64,000 nt of DNA from positions 13,640,001 through 13,704,000 of the forward strand of contig OZ316894.1 of the NCBI GenBank assembly GCA_973895155.1, in the 5' to 3' direction. Source of the DNA: Marsupella aquatica (taxonomy: Eukaryota; Marchantiophyta). Below the pieces are notes generated by a model, which had not been told where the DNA came from, made no database searches, and saw only the letters and a list, made by a program, of their open reading frames with translations. The translations under genes were made by a program, and so were the position numbers. This document shows positions 9,661 through 20,914 of this stretch, in pieces; the first letter of the stretch is position 1; the number at the start of each line of letters is the position of its first letter.

Positions 9661-12259
9661 AAGGGAGTTGCTCATGGGTCGCCAAAGGAGAAGACTACCC
9701 CGAGTTGGGATTGCGGACTGCAACATGATATGCGAGGACCTTGGAGCGTCGGACATCTCGATCGAAATTAATAATTGTACCATCAAGATGGTTCTTGTAG
9801 ACGGAGGAGCGAGAGTCAACATCATGACTGAAGAAACGTCAGTCAAGTTAGGATACCTCACGTATCAACCCACAGCCCGAGCTATCAGATTAGCAAATGG
9901 GGCAAGGGTCCTCCCATTAGGCACGCTCACACAAGTGCTCACTCTGGTGGGAGGGGTGGAGTTCTATCTCAACTTCCTAGTTATGAGGCCGGTTCGTCCC
10001 TCCTCTTACCCGATTCTTCTGGGCAGGCCCTGGCTGTACGGTGGCCGCGTAGTCACGGATTGGGGAAAGAAGGAGCTACGGTTCGGGGAACCCACCGTAC
10101 GGGTATCATGGGCAATGGACGATTATCAAGGAGAAACCCCACAAGGACCCGAGGAATATGATTTGGAGACCTCGGAGGAAGAGGAACTCAATATGATTGA
10201 ACTCATCTCGTCCCTGTCCGAGGAAGATGTCTTCAGAGTTGAAGCAACCCGCGAAACGCATCTCCTAAATTACCCAAGGGCTGCCATTGAGTCCACCCCA
10301 AGCACATCTACTTCCGGGGATGAGGAAACGCACGAACAACTCGTCGAGACGGAGGACACGGCTCCAGCTAAGCAGGGAGCCGAGGCTGCTTCTACCGTTG
10401 CAGAACCTCGTGACCACGAACCAGCCCAACAACCGCCCGAGGCCGAAAACTCGAGACCGAGACATAAGAAACGAGTCTCATGGGATCCGTCCATTCCACA
10501 ATTGGAGGAAGTAACTCCAATCCCGAGACCAATCCCGGTTCCACCCATGTACGGAGGAGTTCGGTTAGCCGAGCTTGATGCGAGCCTGGACCCGAGCCTG
10601 CGAAACCAGGTTGAAGTCATCAGGAAGGAGCACTACCGGAAGTACACCATTGGGATGGACAAATCTTTTAACCTGGGCCACGCTCTGACAGGGGAGGCTG
10701 AAAAATCCATCCAAGCTTTGCTCAAGGAATATGAAGATGTGTTTGCATGGAGTCATCATGATTTAATAGGCATCTCCCCCGAGTTGGGAGAACACACGAT
10801 CGATCTGAACCTAGGAGCCCATGCGGTACGGCAGCGACAACGTCGCATGAACCCGAGGTACTCCGTCTTAGTGAAGGAGGAAATTGATCGTCTCATCGCC
10901 GCCGATATCATCTACCCGGTAATGGCCAGCGACTGGGTCTCTCCCATTGTCATTGTACCAAAGAAGGGAGGTACGGATGGAAAACCTAAGATTCATATTT
11001 GTTAGGACTACCGTAAGCTGAACGACACAACCCGCAAAGACCATTACCCATTACCATTCACGGATATGGTCCTAGATATGGTAGCCCGAAATGAAATCTA
11101 TACATTTCTTGACGGGTATTCAGGTTATAACCAAATCTGGATTCGCCTCGCGGATCAGCTCAAAACAACTTTCACCACGGAGTGGGGGACTTTCGCATTC
11201 CGGAGGATGCCTTTCGGTCTGTGTAATGCCCCGGCCATGTTTCAGCGCCTGATGATGAATATCTTCCACGATTTCCTACGGGAATTTCTGGAGATATTTA
11301 TCGATGACTTCGCCATCTTCGGAACCGTTGCCATGCACCCCGAACACCTAAGACGAACGTTGCAACAATGCCGAGATGTTAACCTCAAACTACATCCCGC
11401 CAAATGCTTCTTCGGGGTAGAGGAGGGGGTGTTACTCGGGCATCGTGTGTCCAAACGGGGCATTGAGGTGGACCAAGAGAAAGTTGCGGCCTGGATGGCA
11501 GTGGTGTTCCCCGTGGATCAAAAAGCAATACGATCCTTCTTGGGCTGCGTAGGGTATTATCGTCGGTTCATTAAAGATTTTGCTAAAATAGCTTTGCCCC
11601 TAACAGAGATGATGAAAAAGGATGCGGTGATCGAGGAGACCCCAAGGAGACGGGTTGCTTTCGAAGAACTCCGTAAAAGACTCACCACCGCACCTATCAT
11701 GGTCACTCCAGACTGGAACAAGGAGTTCCACGTGTATGTCGACGTGTCAGGGTTCTGTATCGGGTCTGTGCTTAGTCAGCTTGATACAGACGGACGTGAT
11801 CACCCCATCTACTTCGCTAGCCGACAATTATTCACAACCGAAAAAAATTATTCCCCCACGGATCGAGAGGCAATGGGCATAATCTACTCATGTAAGAAGT
11901 TCCGGCACTACCTGCTCGGCTACAAGGTCATCTTCCACACGGATCACGACAGCCTGAAGTACATGGTCAACAAAGCAGACGTAACGGGACGGATAGCCCG
12001 TTGGGTGCTACTTCTCCAGGAATTTAACTACAAAGTTCGGGTTCGACCAGGAAAGGCACACCTCAATGCCGACTTCTTTTCACGGCTGGACGGCATACCA
12101 GTCGATCAGCCAATTGATGATATTTTTCCGGATGAGGAGTTGTTCCACGTAGGGGAGGGGACACCAATGTGGTACGGCTCGATAATCACCTTCCTTTTAA
12201 CAGGCCACATCCCTAACGGCATCAATCAGGAGGCCGCCGCTGTGTTTCTACGGAAAGCC
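9661..12259 (+). pseudogene. pol: pol of element A, part 1: protease, RT, RNase H
   Basis: Protease: VDGGARVNIM near 9800, a DGG rather than DSG or DTG active-site triad. RT: RLIAADIIYPV, then SPIVIVPKKGG, FRRMPFGLCNAPAMFQRL and the catalytic FIDDF at about 11297-11311. RNase H: FHVYVDVSGFCIGSVLS, then YSPTDREAMGIIYSCKKFRH and TDHDSLKYM. A TAG at 11003-11005 lies in the RT domain where B has CAG. The frame is cut by element D after FLRKA; the remaining pol is at 16966-18211. The acidic, Pro-rich spacer between protease and RT (about 10140-10540) is poorly conserved. Confidence 0.9.
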
Positions 12260-12264
12260 GAGCC
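12260..12264 (+). repeat. Left target-site duplication of element D (gagcc)
   Basis: gagcc precedes TGTGGTGC and recurs at 16961-16965. Removing D and one copy restores the pol frame seen in B. Confidence 0.92.
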
Positions 12265-12289
12265 TGTGGTGCGTCCCATGGCTCCCTAA

Positions 12290-13185
12290 ACCCAAGAAAC
12301 CCCCCAGCTCAAGCCGATTCCCGCAGGTTTCGTGCTTGGCGAGGCCGTTTCCGCGGCTTAGCGGCATGGGACGCTGCTAACCTTCTACTACTACTATTAA
12401 CATTTTACACACATATACTGGACAGATCCTTCATCGGGTCATGAGATACGTAGCCGGCCTAATATAGGCCTTCCCCTGTCTTCCCCTGTCTTCCCCTCCG
12501 TCTTGTTAGGTATGTTTGGATTCCGCCGCCGGAATGATCCCCAATAGGCTTGGTTAAGCCGCTAAGACCTCTCTCAGCTCGACACATCCAACTCTCACTC
12601 CCCTGCTTACTTTCCTTCCTTCTGTTGATGTGGGCACTCTTCACACAAGTTAATGCGACACACAAATAGCAAAATGACTCATTCTGACTGAGTCATACCA
12701 TGCACTTGCCATACAAACAGTACATCTCATACACAAGTTCTGCGAACTAAGCCGTGAGGCCAACTCTATTCAGCTCTTAGGCATGAGGAAACATGAATAT
12801 ACACAAGGGTCACTGTATGACTAACCGAGAGCTTCTCGTACTACTTGATCCCAGCCCAGCTGGTGCAAACTAAAAACTTGCTAAAGAAGAGGCCCTGAGC
12901 TCCCCGCTGCCCAGGTACTTATCCTGGTAGTGGATCCGCCATTCTTTGCATCGTAAGCCTAATCTACTTAACAGTAATCTACTTGCCCGAATCTACCTAT
13001 GTACAGCAAGGCAGGAGCACAAGTGTTGCTCCTACCAGTGGAACCGCAATCCCACTAAGCTAAGTGTCAGGGCCGCTCCTGGTTCTGATCCTAATCCTAA
13101 ACGTGGAGATCCGTGCCCGCCCTGCCCACTCACGCCTCCTCCCTCCACGTCCGCCCTCCCTAAAAGGAACGGCGCCCTTGCACCG
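12290..13185. other. Non-coding end of element D
   Basis: About 900 bp downstream of the D ORF. There is a short direct repeat of cttcccctgt near 12470 and nothing recognisable as a gene. If D is an LTR read from 16960, this is its U5-side tail, comparable in length to the non-coding tail of the A LTR. Confidence 0.45.
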
Positions 13186-16100
13186 TCACGACACCGGTGG
13201 TGGATCCTCAATGGACGCCCCCAACACTTCCTCCTCAGCCACTGCCGTTGGCCCGCCTACTGACAGATTACCTGCCCTTGACCGAGTCAACTCTCCATCG
13301 GCCTGACTGGGTCCACCTTCGGCTTCAGCCTCGACAACTCCCACGGCTTCGGCTTCAGCCACCCCCACGGCTTCGGCTTCAGCCAACCCCACGGCTTCGG
13401 CTTCAGCCAACCCCACGGCTTCGGCCTCAGCCAACCCCACGGCTTCGGCCTCCCCTTCCCCTAGGGTAGTTGGATCCTTAGCCGTGACCCTGTCTGGGGT
13501 CGGTGCTGGGTCTACCTCCTTGATCACCACGGCCTGTGAAGTCGTATTACTCCTTGACCCTGAAGGTTTCCGCTTCTTCTTCGTTGGTGGCTCGGCAGCT
13601 GGTCCCTTCCCCTTCCCACTTACCTCCGGCACTGGTGCAGGTGGCGCGGCTTGTCCTTCGGCAATTACCACCCCTGGTAACTGGTTTGTCCCAACAGGAG
13701 ATGGACCTGCTGCAGCTAAGCATTTAAATACTGCGGCTTGTTTCTTCAGCCGCTCTGTTTGGTTGTCGGCCCGCCGCTGTAGGTTCTCCATCTTCCTCGT
13801 GATTTCCTCCAACTCCTCTTGGGTTTCATCCAGGTCCTTACGTGCCCCCTCCAGCTCGTTTTTGGCCTCCTCCTGCTCCCTGTGGGCTTCCTCCAATTCC
13901 TTCTTCAAGGTAGCCTTCTCTTCCTGGGTTGCTCTTAGCTCCTTGTCGAGCTCTGCAATGATGACAGACTCCATCTGGTTCATCTTGGCGTAAGTCTGTT
14001 CGAGCATCTCGTCCTTCTCCCTTAGGTCGGCCTTGAAGCTGGCCGTCAGGGACGCAAGCTCCTGCTGCAGCGCCATAATCCCTTGATAGGATTTCCCTAA
14101 CTCGACCTCCTTCTGCTCAAGGGCTCCGCGGATTTTCTCGAGCTCCCCTTTCAACGCCCATTCCTGTCTTTGGGTCTCCGCCATGGCCCGGCTGTTGGCT
14201 GTTATGTGGGCCTCCTCTGTATTCTTCAGCTCTTGCTTCCACTTTTCCCTTTCTTTGATCGTGTCGGCCAACTCTTCCTGCGTCTGAGTCAGTTTATCCT
14301 TGATATTCTGATTATCAGCCTGCGCGGCGTCCAACTGCCCCTGCATGATGTTCAGCTCATGTCGTTTAATCCGCAGTTCATCTTGGGCTTTCTTGGCCGC
14401 CCTTAGATCTTCAATCTCGGCTCCCATCCTCCTAAGCCGCCGAATGACCTCGTCCTTCTTGCTTCTCTCTAAAGCCACCGCTTCTTCTAATTGGTGCTTC
14501 TCCAACTGCTCCCTATGGAAAAAGGGTCCTACCTCCAACTCCTCTCCAAAGATGCCGAGCGCAAGTTCCCCCCACATCTCACCATACTCCATGGCTCTAT
14601 TCTTAGCGTAGGTGGAGTAAGTAGAAGTGATCGGCATCGCCCATCGTGGCCTCTGCTCCCAAGCCGTCCTGCGGATCTCTTCAATCGTGGCTAGAGGTTT
14701 GCTTCCTTTTTCGGCTAGCCGCCTGATGTCCTCCGGCCAATCTCCTCCTGGTAAATCCTTTTCCTTAGCCAGGGCGGCCTCTTCCTCCTGCTTGATTCGC
14801 TCCTGAAATTCCTGCACCGTCTGTTTTATGCCGTCGAAGCTCGGGGGAGCAACATCTGGTGGGGGAGACTCAGGGCTACTCTGCTGGTTGGGGTCCCCTC
14901 GCACTACCCTTGGAAGTGTGGGGACAAACCGGCCACAGGTCCTTACTCCTGGAACGTGATGGTCCGACCCATAGCCGGAATTATCATGGCTGCAGTCCTC
15001 CACTGCCTCCTCTACCTCTTGGATTTCCGGCTTCTCCCTCTCCTCTTCCTCGGTAGGAGCTTCAGGCAATTCTGCCTCAGATTCGGAGCTTGAGGTTCCC
15101 ACGTACATTCGAACACCTGGCTTGGATTCCGGCCTGATTCTCTCCTTGTCTCCAGCAAAGGGGTTTTCTCTTGTGAGCCGGTGTAGGCCTACCTCTGTAG
15201 TAGTGTCCTGCATTGTTGCCGTTGCCGTTGTTGTTGCCGATGCCGATTTCTTTTCTTTCTCCAGTAGTTTCAGCAGACTCTGCATGCCTGGTTGCTGCAT
15301 CGGCAAGTCTTCCTTCCTGGGCCTAAACACCTGCTCGATCGTAGGACTAACAGGTGGTTGAGGCTTCTCAGCCAACGGCCTCGGCGTTGGAGCTTCCTCG
15401 GGTGCCCTTACCTGCAGGGGAAGTACCGGGGCAAAAGTCTGACCTCTGGCATACCGGCACAACAGCGGCATGTGATAGCCAAGCCGCGACACGCTCCCCA
15501 TGCCGATTACCTGCTGCTCCTCCTTTAAGATCTTCTTCAATTGGTTGAGGAGGTACCCGTTGTAGTCCCGGCTTGGGTCTGGCCTTTCTGCCAGATAGAC
15601 CTGTGCCTTGCCAATCTCTGCCCTCGGCAAGTTACAATGCATGGTCACCCGCAAGAAGTCGATCATCTCTCCTATGTGCGGGTTGGTGCAGGTGTTCCGG
15701 AAGAAGCCATTCTTCGTTGATGGCCCGGGGAACGACCGGAACTCCTTGTCAGGCAAGGTCTTCCTGGTATCAACTTTGGTCTTATTGCCCATCAGCAAGC
15801 CAAACACTTCGGCAATCACCTTGGGAGTAAGATAGAAATCCTTCCCATATATCCTCGTGCAATTGGTCTCGGGTTCCCATGACCCCATGAATTCTAATAG
15901 GTCTGACTCCGATACCTCCGGCTTCAGCCATGGTAATCTTACAAAGGCCTCCAAGCCGGATCCGGCCATGAAGCCTTGGTACTTCTTGGTCTGCATGGCC
16001 GTAAAGCATGCATCCTCCTCCCGTGCAAAATGTAGTTGCACCTCCACCGGTAGGGTTGCCGCCCAGCCCTTCCAGGTGTCATCCCTGGTTGGAATGGCCT

Positions 16101-16884
16101 TGATGGGATCGACCTCCTCCTCTTCGGCTTCTCCCTACCTCCTGCTCTGCTGCTCGGCTGGCTTCTTTGGTGCCGCCGACCTCGTTCTTTTTGCCGGGGT
16201 GGCTTCATCGTTGACGGCTCCCTTCCTCTTCATCTCTGCTGCCGTGGAGGTTTCTCCTAGCACCGTTGCCTGGGTCCACCTTTCCGTGCTACCCTTTAAT
16301 TCCCAGTGTATGTCGTTGCAGTTCTTGATGGCCTCTCGGATGCCGACGACGCTGTCTTTGCAAAACAGAAGATCGTCGAGTTGATTGGAAGTAGGCGTCC
16401 ACAGGAACTCGTCCTTGATGAGTTCGCCTCCTAAGAAAGCCGTCTTCTGCAGCTCCCACAATCGAGCGAGCTCCTGCCGTTCTCGAGCTGCCCTTTCTGA
16501 CTCCTCGTCCTCGTAAGTCTTGATGTACTCAGTTGCCCGTTCGAACAGGCATCCCCAGAAATGTGCCGCTTGATTGACGTTGCTCATACCCTCCTTAGGT
16601 TGATCGTCGGTATCTACTCTCTCCCCGAGTGCTTGCCTAAGCAGCTGACAGTAGTTGGCCTCCCGTAGTCGTCTGCCTAGTTCGTGCTCGCAAATGAGCC
16701 ACCATCTCCTGCAAGCGCTCCTTACCCCTCTCCTCTGCCGGTCCTTCTTCCCGTTGATCCTTCCTAGCCGCCGACGCTTAACGCGCCCTAACCCTAATCG
16801 GGTTTTCACCCTCAGCCTTACCTCCGGCCTCTGCCCGGGTTCCATGGTTGCCCCTAATTGTTTATATTTTCCTTGTTTTGTCAC
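13186..16884 (-). pseudogene. D-family ORF: globular domain plus very long coiled coil
   Basis: One reading frame of about 1,230 codons with a single in-frame TAG at 16135-16137, where the related copy at 51-53 kb has CAG. The likely start is ATG at about 16845, in good context (ACCATGG), although an upstream in-frame ATG lies at 16884. The globular part (LEAFVRLPW, YGKDFYLTPKVIAEVFGL, then NGFFRNTC) aligns by eye with the LTR ORF of A and B (FEHLASLPW, FGLPEG, NGFVMKTC). A long heptad-rich coiled coil, a KKKRKPSGSRS basic patch and a repetitive C-terminus follow. A TATA-like word lies only about 20 bp before ATG 16845, so the promoter arrangement is unclear. Function unknown. Confidence 0.75.
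13318..13452 (-). repeat. 24-bp tandem repeat in the D ORF
   Basis: About five units containing ccacggcttcggcttcagcc give a repeated AEAEAVGL-like octapeptide near the protein C-terminus. Units differ by one or two bases. Confidence 0.85.
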
Positions 16885-16960
16885 TATACTAAGGTGTTCC
16901 TAGGGTGCCTTCCTGCTTTACCCACTTAACCGGCCGAGTGATTCCTGTCTAGGCATCACA

Positions 16961-16965
16961 GAGCC
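16961..16965 (+). repeat. Right target-site duplication of element D (gagcc)
   Basis: Pairs with 12260-12264. Confidence 0.92.
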
Positions 16966-18211
16966 TTACGTTATGATACAGGGTCACCTACATAAGGAAG
17001 GAGTTAATGGGAAGTTACGACGCTGCTTGGAGTATAAGGAGACGCTTATCGTGATGCGGGCCTTGCATGAAGAAGAAGCTGGAGGCCATTTCGCGGCGGT
17101 CACGACAGCCCGAAAGATTCTGGACTCGGGGTATTGGTGGCCGACGTTGCATCGGGATGTACAGCGCTTCATTAAGGGCTGTGACCTGTGTCAGCGGGCT
17201 GGGGCCCCGAGACGGGCTCATCATCACCCGCTCACATCTATGCTCCCATTGGCACCATTCGAAAAATGGGGAATTGATTATATCGGGCCGTTTACTCCCG
17301 TTACCCGAAGGCAAAGATGCAGGTACATCCTACTAGCTGTTGATTACTCCACCAAGTGGGTCGAAGCGCGGGCTACGGTAAAGGACGATGCCGCAACCAG
17401 TACCAGATTCTTATACGAACAGATTTTCACCCGATTCGGCCCACCCTTAGAATTGGTAAGCGACCATGGAACCCACTTCCTCAATGACACCGTAGCCCAG
17501 CTTATGAAGCGTTACCTAGTCAAGCACCGCAAGACTACCCCGTATCATCCTAAAGCCAACGGGATGGCGGAGAGAGCAAATGGTATCATTGGGAAGATCC
17601 TCAACAAAACTGTAGCTGCGCACAAAACGGATTGGGATGATAAGTTGTACGCAGCGGTGTACTCGTATAATCTCGCTTACAAAACTACTACGAGTCACAG
17701 CCCGTACTTTCTCCTGTTCGGCCAACATTCGTTAGTGCCCGTCGAGTTTGAAGTACACACTCCACGAGTCAGCATTCGGGATCGCTTACCTGAATCTGAA
17801 AGTTTGTCAGACCAAGCTTATCAGATTGAAGCCTTGGAAGAAGCACGGCTACTAGCAGCTCGACACACCGTGAAGAAACAGGCAACTTTGAAGAAGCAGC
17901 ACGACAAAGGACTACGGAGGGTCGACGTCGTGGCAGGCGATCTAGTCCTTCTGTACGATAGTAGGTACATGCAGTTTCCAGGGAAGCTTCATACCCGGTG
18001 GTTAGGGCCCTTCCTTGTCAATCAGATCTACCGTAATGGATCTTTGGAGCTTGCGACGTATGCCGGCGATTTACTCCCCACGCGAATCAGCTACGATCGT
18101 GTAAAAAAGTACCACCATCAAGATGACGCCGCCGAGAGTGATGTTCACGAGGACGCTTCACAATTAAGCGGGGAGCTATGTGACGCCGCCGGTACGGCGG
18201 TTAATGAGTAA
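16966..18211 (+). pseudogene. pol: pol of element A, part 2: integrase
   Basis: Continuation of pol after D. The HHCC zinc module runs from HLHKEG through GGHF to CDLCQRAG. The catalytic core shows WGIDYIGPF, VSDHGTHFLND and NGMAERANG, the D-D-E residues of retroviral-type integrases. The C-terminus has RWLGPFLVNQIYRNGSLEL and no chromodomain. The stop at 18209-18211 lies 33 nt inside the 3' LTR, an arrangement also found in B. This part is open from 16973 but cut off from RT by D. Confidence 0.92.
18166..18178 (+). promoter_or_regulatory. Polypurine-tract candidate
   Basis: AAGCGGGGAGCTA abuts the 3' LTR start TGTGACG. B has AAGCAGGGAGCTA at the same position. It also codes for pol residues. 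Confidence 0.5.
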
Positions 18212-18537
18212 TTTGGTCTAACTGCGCTCGGCACGCGCGTTAGGAGTGTCTTAGACCGCTATTATTAGCATAACAACAGTATTTAGGTAATCATTATGGG
18301 TAGGATATCATTAGGCAATAAGGGGGAATTCAGGTTCGGACTGGCGGCTGGTCGCTATTCGCACAACCGGGTTACGAGCGTGGAGGAGCCCCTCCCTCGG
18401 GTCCGTATAACGAACTTAAGGAAGCAGCCACTGACACGCGCTGACTCAGACCGGCGGAGTGGCCGGCACACCACAAGCGTGAGCGGTTCAGCCTATGGGC
18501 GTCGAGGAGACATCGGGGGATCGACAAGCCCTCAAGG

Positions 18538-18544
18538 TATAAAA
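18538..18544 (+). promoter_or_regulatory. TATA box of the A 3' LTR
   Basis: TATAAAA in the same context as 2284-2290. In a 3' LTR it would drive the downstream LTR ORF copy and could read into flanking DNA. Confidence 0.65.
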
Positions 18545-18645
18545 GGGGAGCCAACCCTTTGTAGTGCACCAGTCCATCAGTCCACGCGCCAGCTTCGACC
18601 CCAGCTCTCTCGTTCTCTCTAGGTCGCCACTACGATCTCCTCTGA

Positions 18646-20914
18646 ATGTCGCACACGATCCTCTCCAGCTCGGCCATTCGATTTTGGACGCAGTTCCTAT
18701 CTACCGGAAGGCACTTGGCCGACTCATTGAAACACGCCAACCCGCGCCGATACAAAATCGAACACGAGTACGAGAGAGCCATCCGCCTAGCAGGACGACA
18801 CCACTACATCCTTAACTTTGACTACCCGTCTCAGAGCGAGCTTTACCGACCTGCAGAGGTATCCAGGTACTTCTTCAACGGAGACAAATATATCGGGTTC
18901 TGGGAAGCATTGCTTCGGCTTCCGGACAAGGTCTTCAATATCCCAGGTATGATCGACTTGCACCGACATCACTTCGACCACATCCCTGCTCAGGTTTGGG
19001 CTATCATCAACAGCGAGTCCAGCACTACCCGTTCGACAAGGTCGTCTGCACTCGCTTCGGAGAACTTCTACCAGCACCTACAGAGCTTCATAGGAACTCG
19101 GCTAGCAACCAACATGACCAACTCAGTCATACCCGTACCCGTACCCATACAACCTCAGGCTTAGCTTCAGCTTCAGCCTCAGCCGCAGCCTAGCCAAATC
19201 CCACCACCGATCGCCCAGCCAGCACAAGTATGCTCCGTCATCAACGCTGTGGATCTTAGCGATGATGACGAGGCTACCCTACCCTTGACCAGGCGGCCCA
19301 GAGGAACAAGCGCTCAGGGGGCCGACACTATATCGTCCCCACCCCCTGCTCTGACCCCAGGAGTGGCCCCAGCAGACAACATGGTGACCGTGGCTGACCC
19401 GGGCCCGTTACTAACGGCAGTAGCACTACCCAGGCCCGATCGGGAGGATGGGGAGGTGTCACCTTCCCCGAGCCAGTCATGGGGGAAGAAGAGGAAGGAA
19501 TCCGCCACTGCATCTGGGTTACCGTTGGCCATGGTAGCCGTGGCCAAGGTGACGATGCACCACATGGGGGAAAATGTTCACAAAAACATCCTCCATCCTA
19601 AGCATGCGGTGTACCTGAAGACTCAGGGATTCGAGCACCTCGCCTCCCTCCCCTGGAACACTTGCAGGTACTACGGGGAGGACATGACGGAGTTCGTCAG
19701 GAATTATGACGACGCGCGTCAACATACTCGGCTACGGGGAAGGAGTATGTCCCTCACGGAAGAACGGCTCAGGATGATCTTTGGGTTACCCGAAGGTGAC
19801 CATCGAGTCGAATCACGGGCTCCCGGGGGCAAGGGAGCCAAGTACCAATCTTCAAGTTTTCCCTCAGAGGGAGCAGTGGACAACGGGTTCGTGATGAAGA
19901 CCTGCCTCATCCCCGAGATAGCTGAGCGACTGGAGTTCCAGAGGTACGTCCTCCACATGATGGAACCCCGGGGGGAGATCTCCGCCCCCCAGGTTATCCA
20001 GGTCGAGAACTATCGACCTAGGAGGTGGGCGTCGTACTTTGCTGAGAAATTCCATGAAGAGATGGAGCGGCGAAGGAAGACGCTATACATTGGCGGGAAG
20101 ACGTATTTCGCTAGCCACATCGAGATCATTCTTGAGTGGTACGCCCGGTTTGATCGACGAACCCTTCCCCGTGTCAACGTTACAAAGCTCGTCCCAGCTA
20201 GGTGGGTTTTCCCGGCCTCTTCGTACCGGGTACATTTCTGAACGGGCTTCTGGGAGATTTCTCTCATCAGATTGCCCGGGATACCGGGGAGTTCATGGCC
20301 CGGAAGGTAGCCTGTTTCTTCAATCAGGAGTTGGTTGCCGCAGTAAAGGCAGGACGGGCCCAGTCAGAGGCCCTTCAGAGGATAGAGCGGTACCGGGTGG
20401 AGTCCGTGTACCTAAAGAACGAAGTTGCGGCTCAAGAGGCTGAGCTTCAGCAACTACGACCCAAGGTTGCAGCCGCCGATGAGTTGTTAGCAAAGGCACA
20501 CGCTCTTACCGCCCTAGCCGAACAGGCCAAAGCTGGGAACGAGGCCGAGATTACACGACTCCGGAACCAGATTGACAGTTTGAAGAATCAAACTGTCACC
20601 TGGCAGAAAGACCTGGAGGAGGCCGAGGAACGGGCCCAACGGGACACGGCGGAGATAGCCACGCTGCAGGCCGAGGTGGCGCGGCTCCAAACCGAGGCCG
20701 AGAAGCAGGATCAGCTGGCGGGTAAACTGATAAGTGACGCCCAGCAGTTGGAGGAGGCTTGTCAGGAGGCAGCAGAGGAGACGGACGCGGCGAGGTGAGA
20801 GAACAAATCTCTGCTGGACCAGGTCCAGCTCCTCAAGGCGGACAATGACAGGCTTCAAAGGCAGCGGGATGGCCGCTCCCATTCAGGCGGCTCTGGCAAG
20901 CATGCCAGGCATTA
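18646..20914 (+). pseudogene. LTR-borne ORF, 3' LTR of A
   Basis: Same gene as in the 5' LTR, starting at ATG 18646. Lesions: TAG at 19162-19164 (CAG in other copies), a deletion of about 365 bp at 20217/20218 that removes the Pro/Thr-rich linker and shifts the frame, and TGA at 20796-20798 (CGA in the 5' LTR). The globular domain (19.6-20.2 kb) and coiled coil (20.25-20.9 kb) are otherwise well preserved. Confidence 0.75.

Larger units (their letters stand above)
12265..16960 (-). mobile_element. Element D: giant solo-LTR-like insertion with long ORF
   Basis: A 4,696-bp insertion bounded by gagcc, with ends TGTGGTGC and GCATCACA, that is TG...CA with 5-bp duplication, as for an LTR. No internal direct repeat, gag or pol is visible, so it is best read as a solo LTR (or large non-autonomous element) of a second giant-LTR family. 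Strand is given by the ORF. The ends form a weak 8-bp inverted repeat (TGTGRTGC), and gcgtcccatg at 12270 recurs inverted near 12364. A partial copy lies at 51430-53684. Confidence 0.8.

Noticed and set aside
13484-13993. Long plus-strand ORFs opposite the D gene and the LTR ORFs (for example 13484-13993, 34492-35049, 44583-45140)
   Set aside because: They are antisense shadows of well-supported coding frames, with no domain of their own.
16780-16800. CCCTAACCCTAA, telomere-like repeat (also near 53205 and 53505)
   Set aside because: Only two units, and it falls in the coding start of the D-family ORF in every copy, so it is element sequence and not a telomere trace.
12265-16960. Element D as a DNA transposon with 8-bp inverted ends
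   Set aside because: TG...CA ends with a 5-bp duplication and coding content shared with an LTR family fit an LTR better, though the point is not closed.
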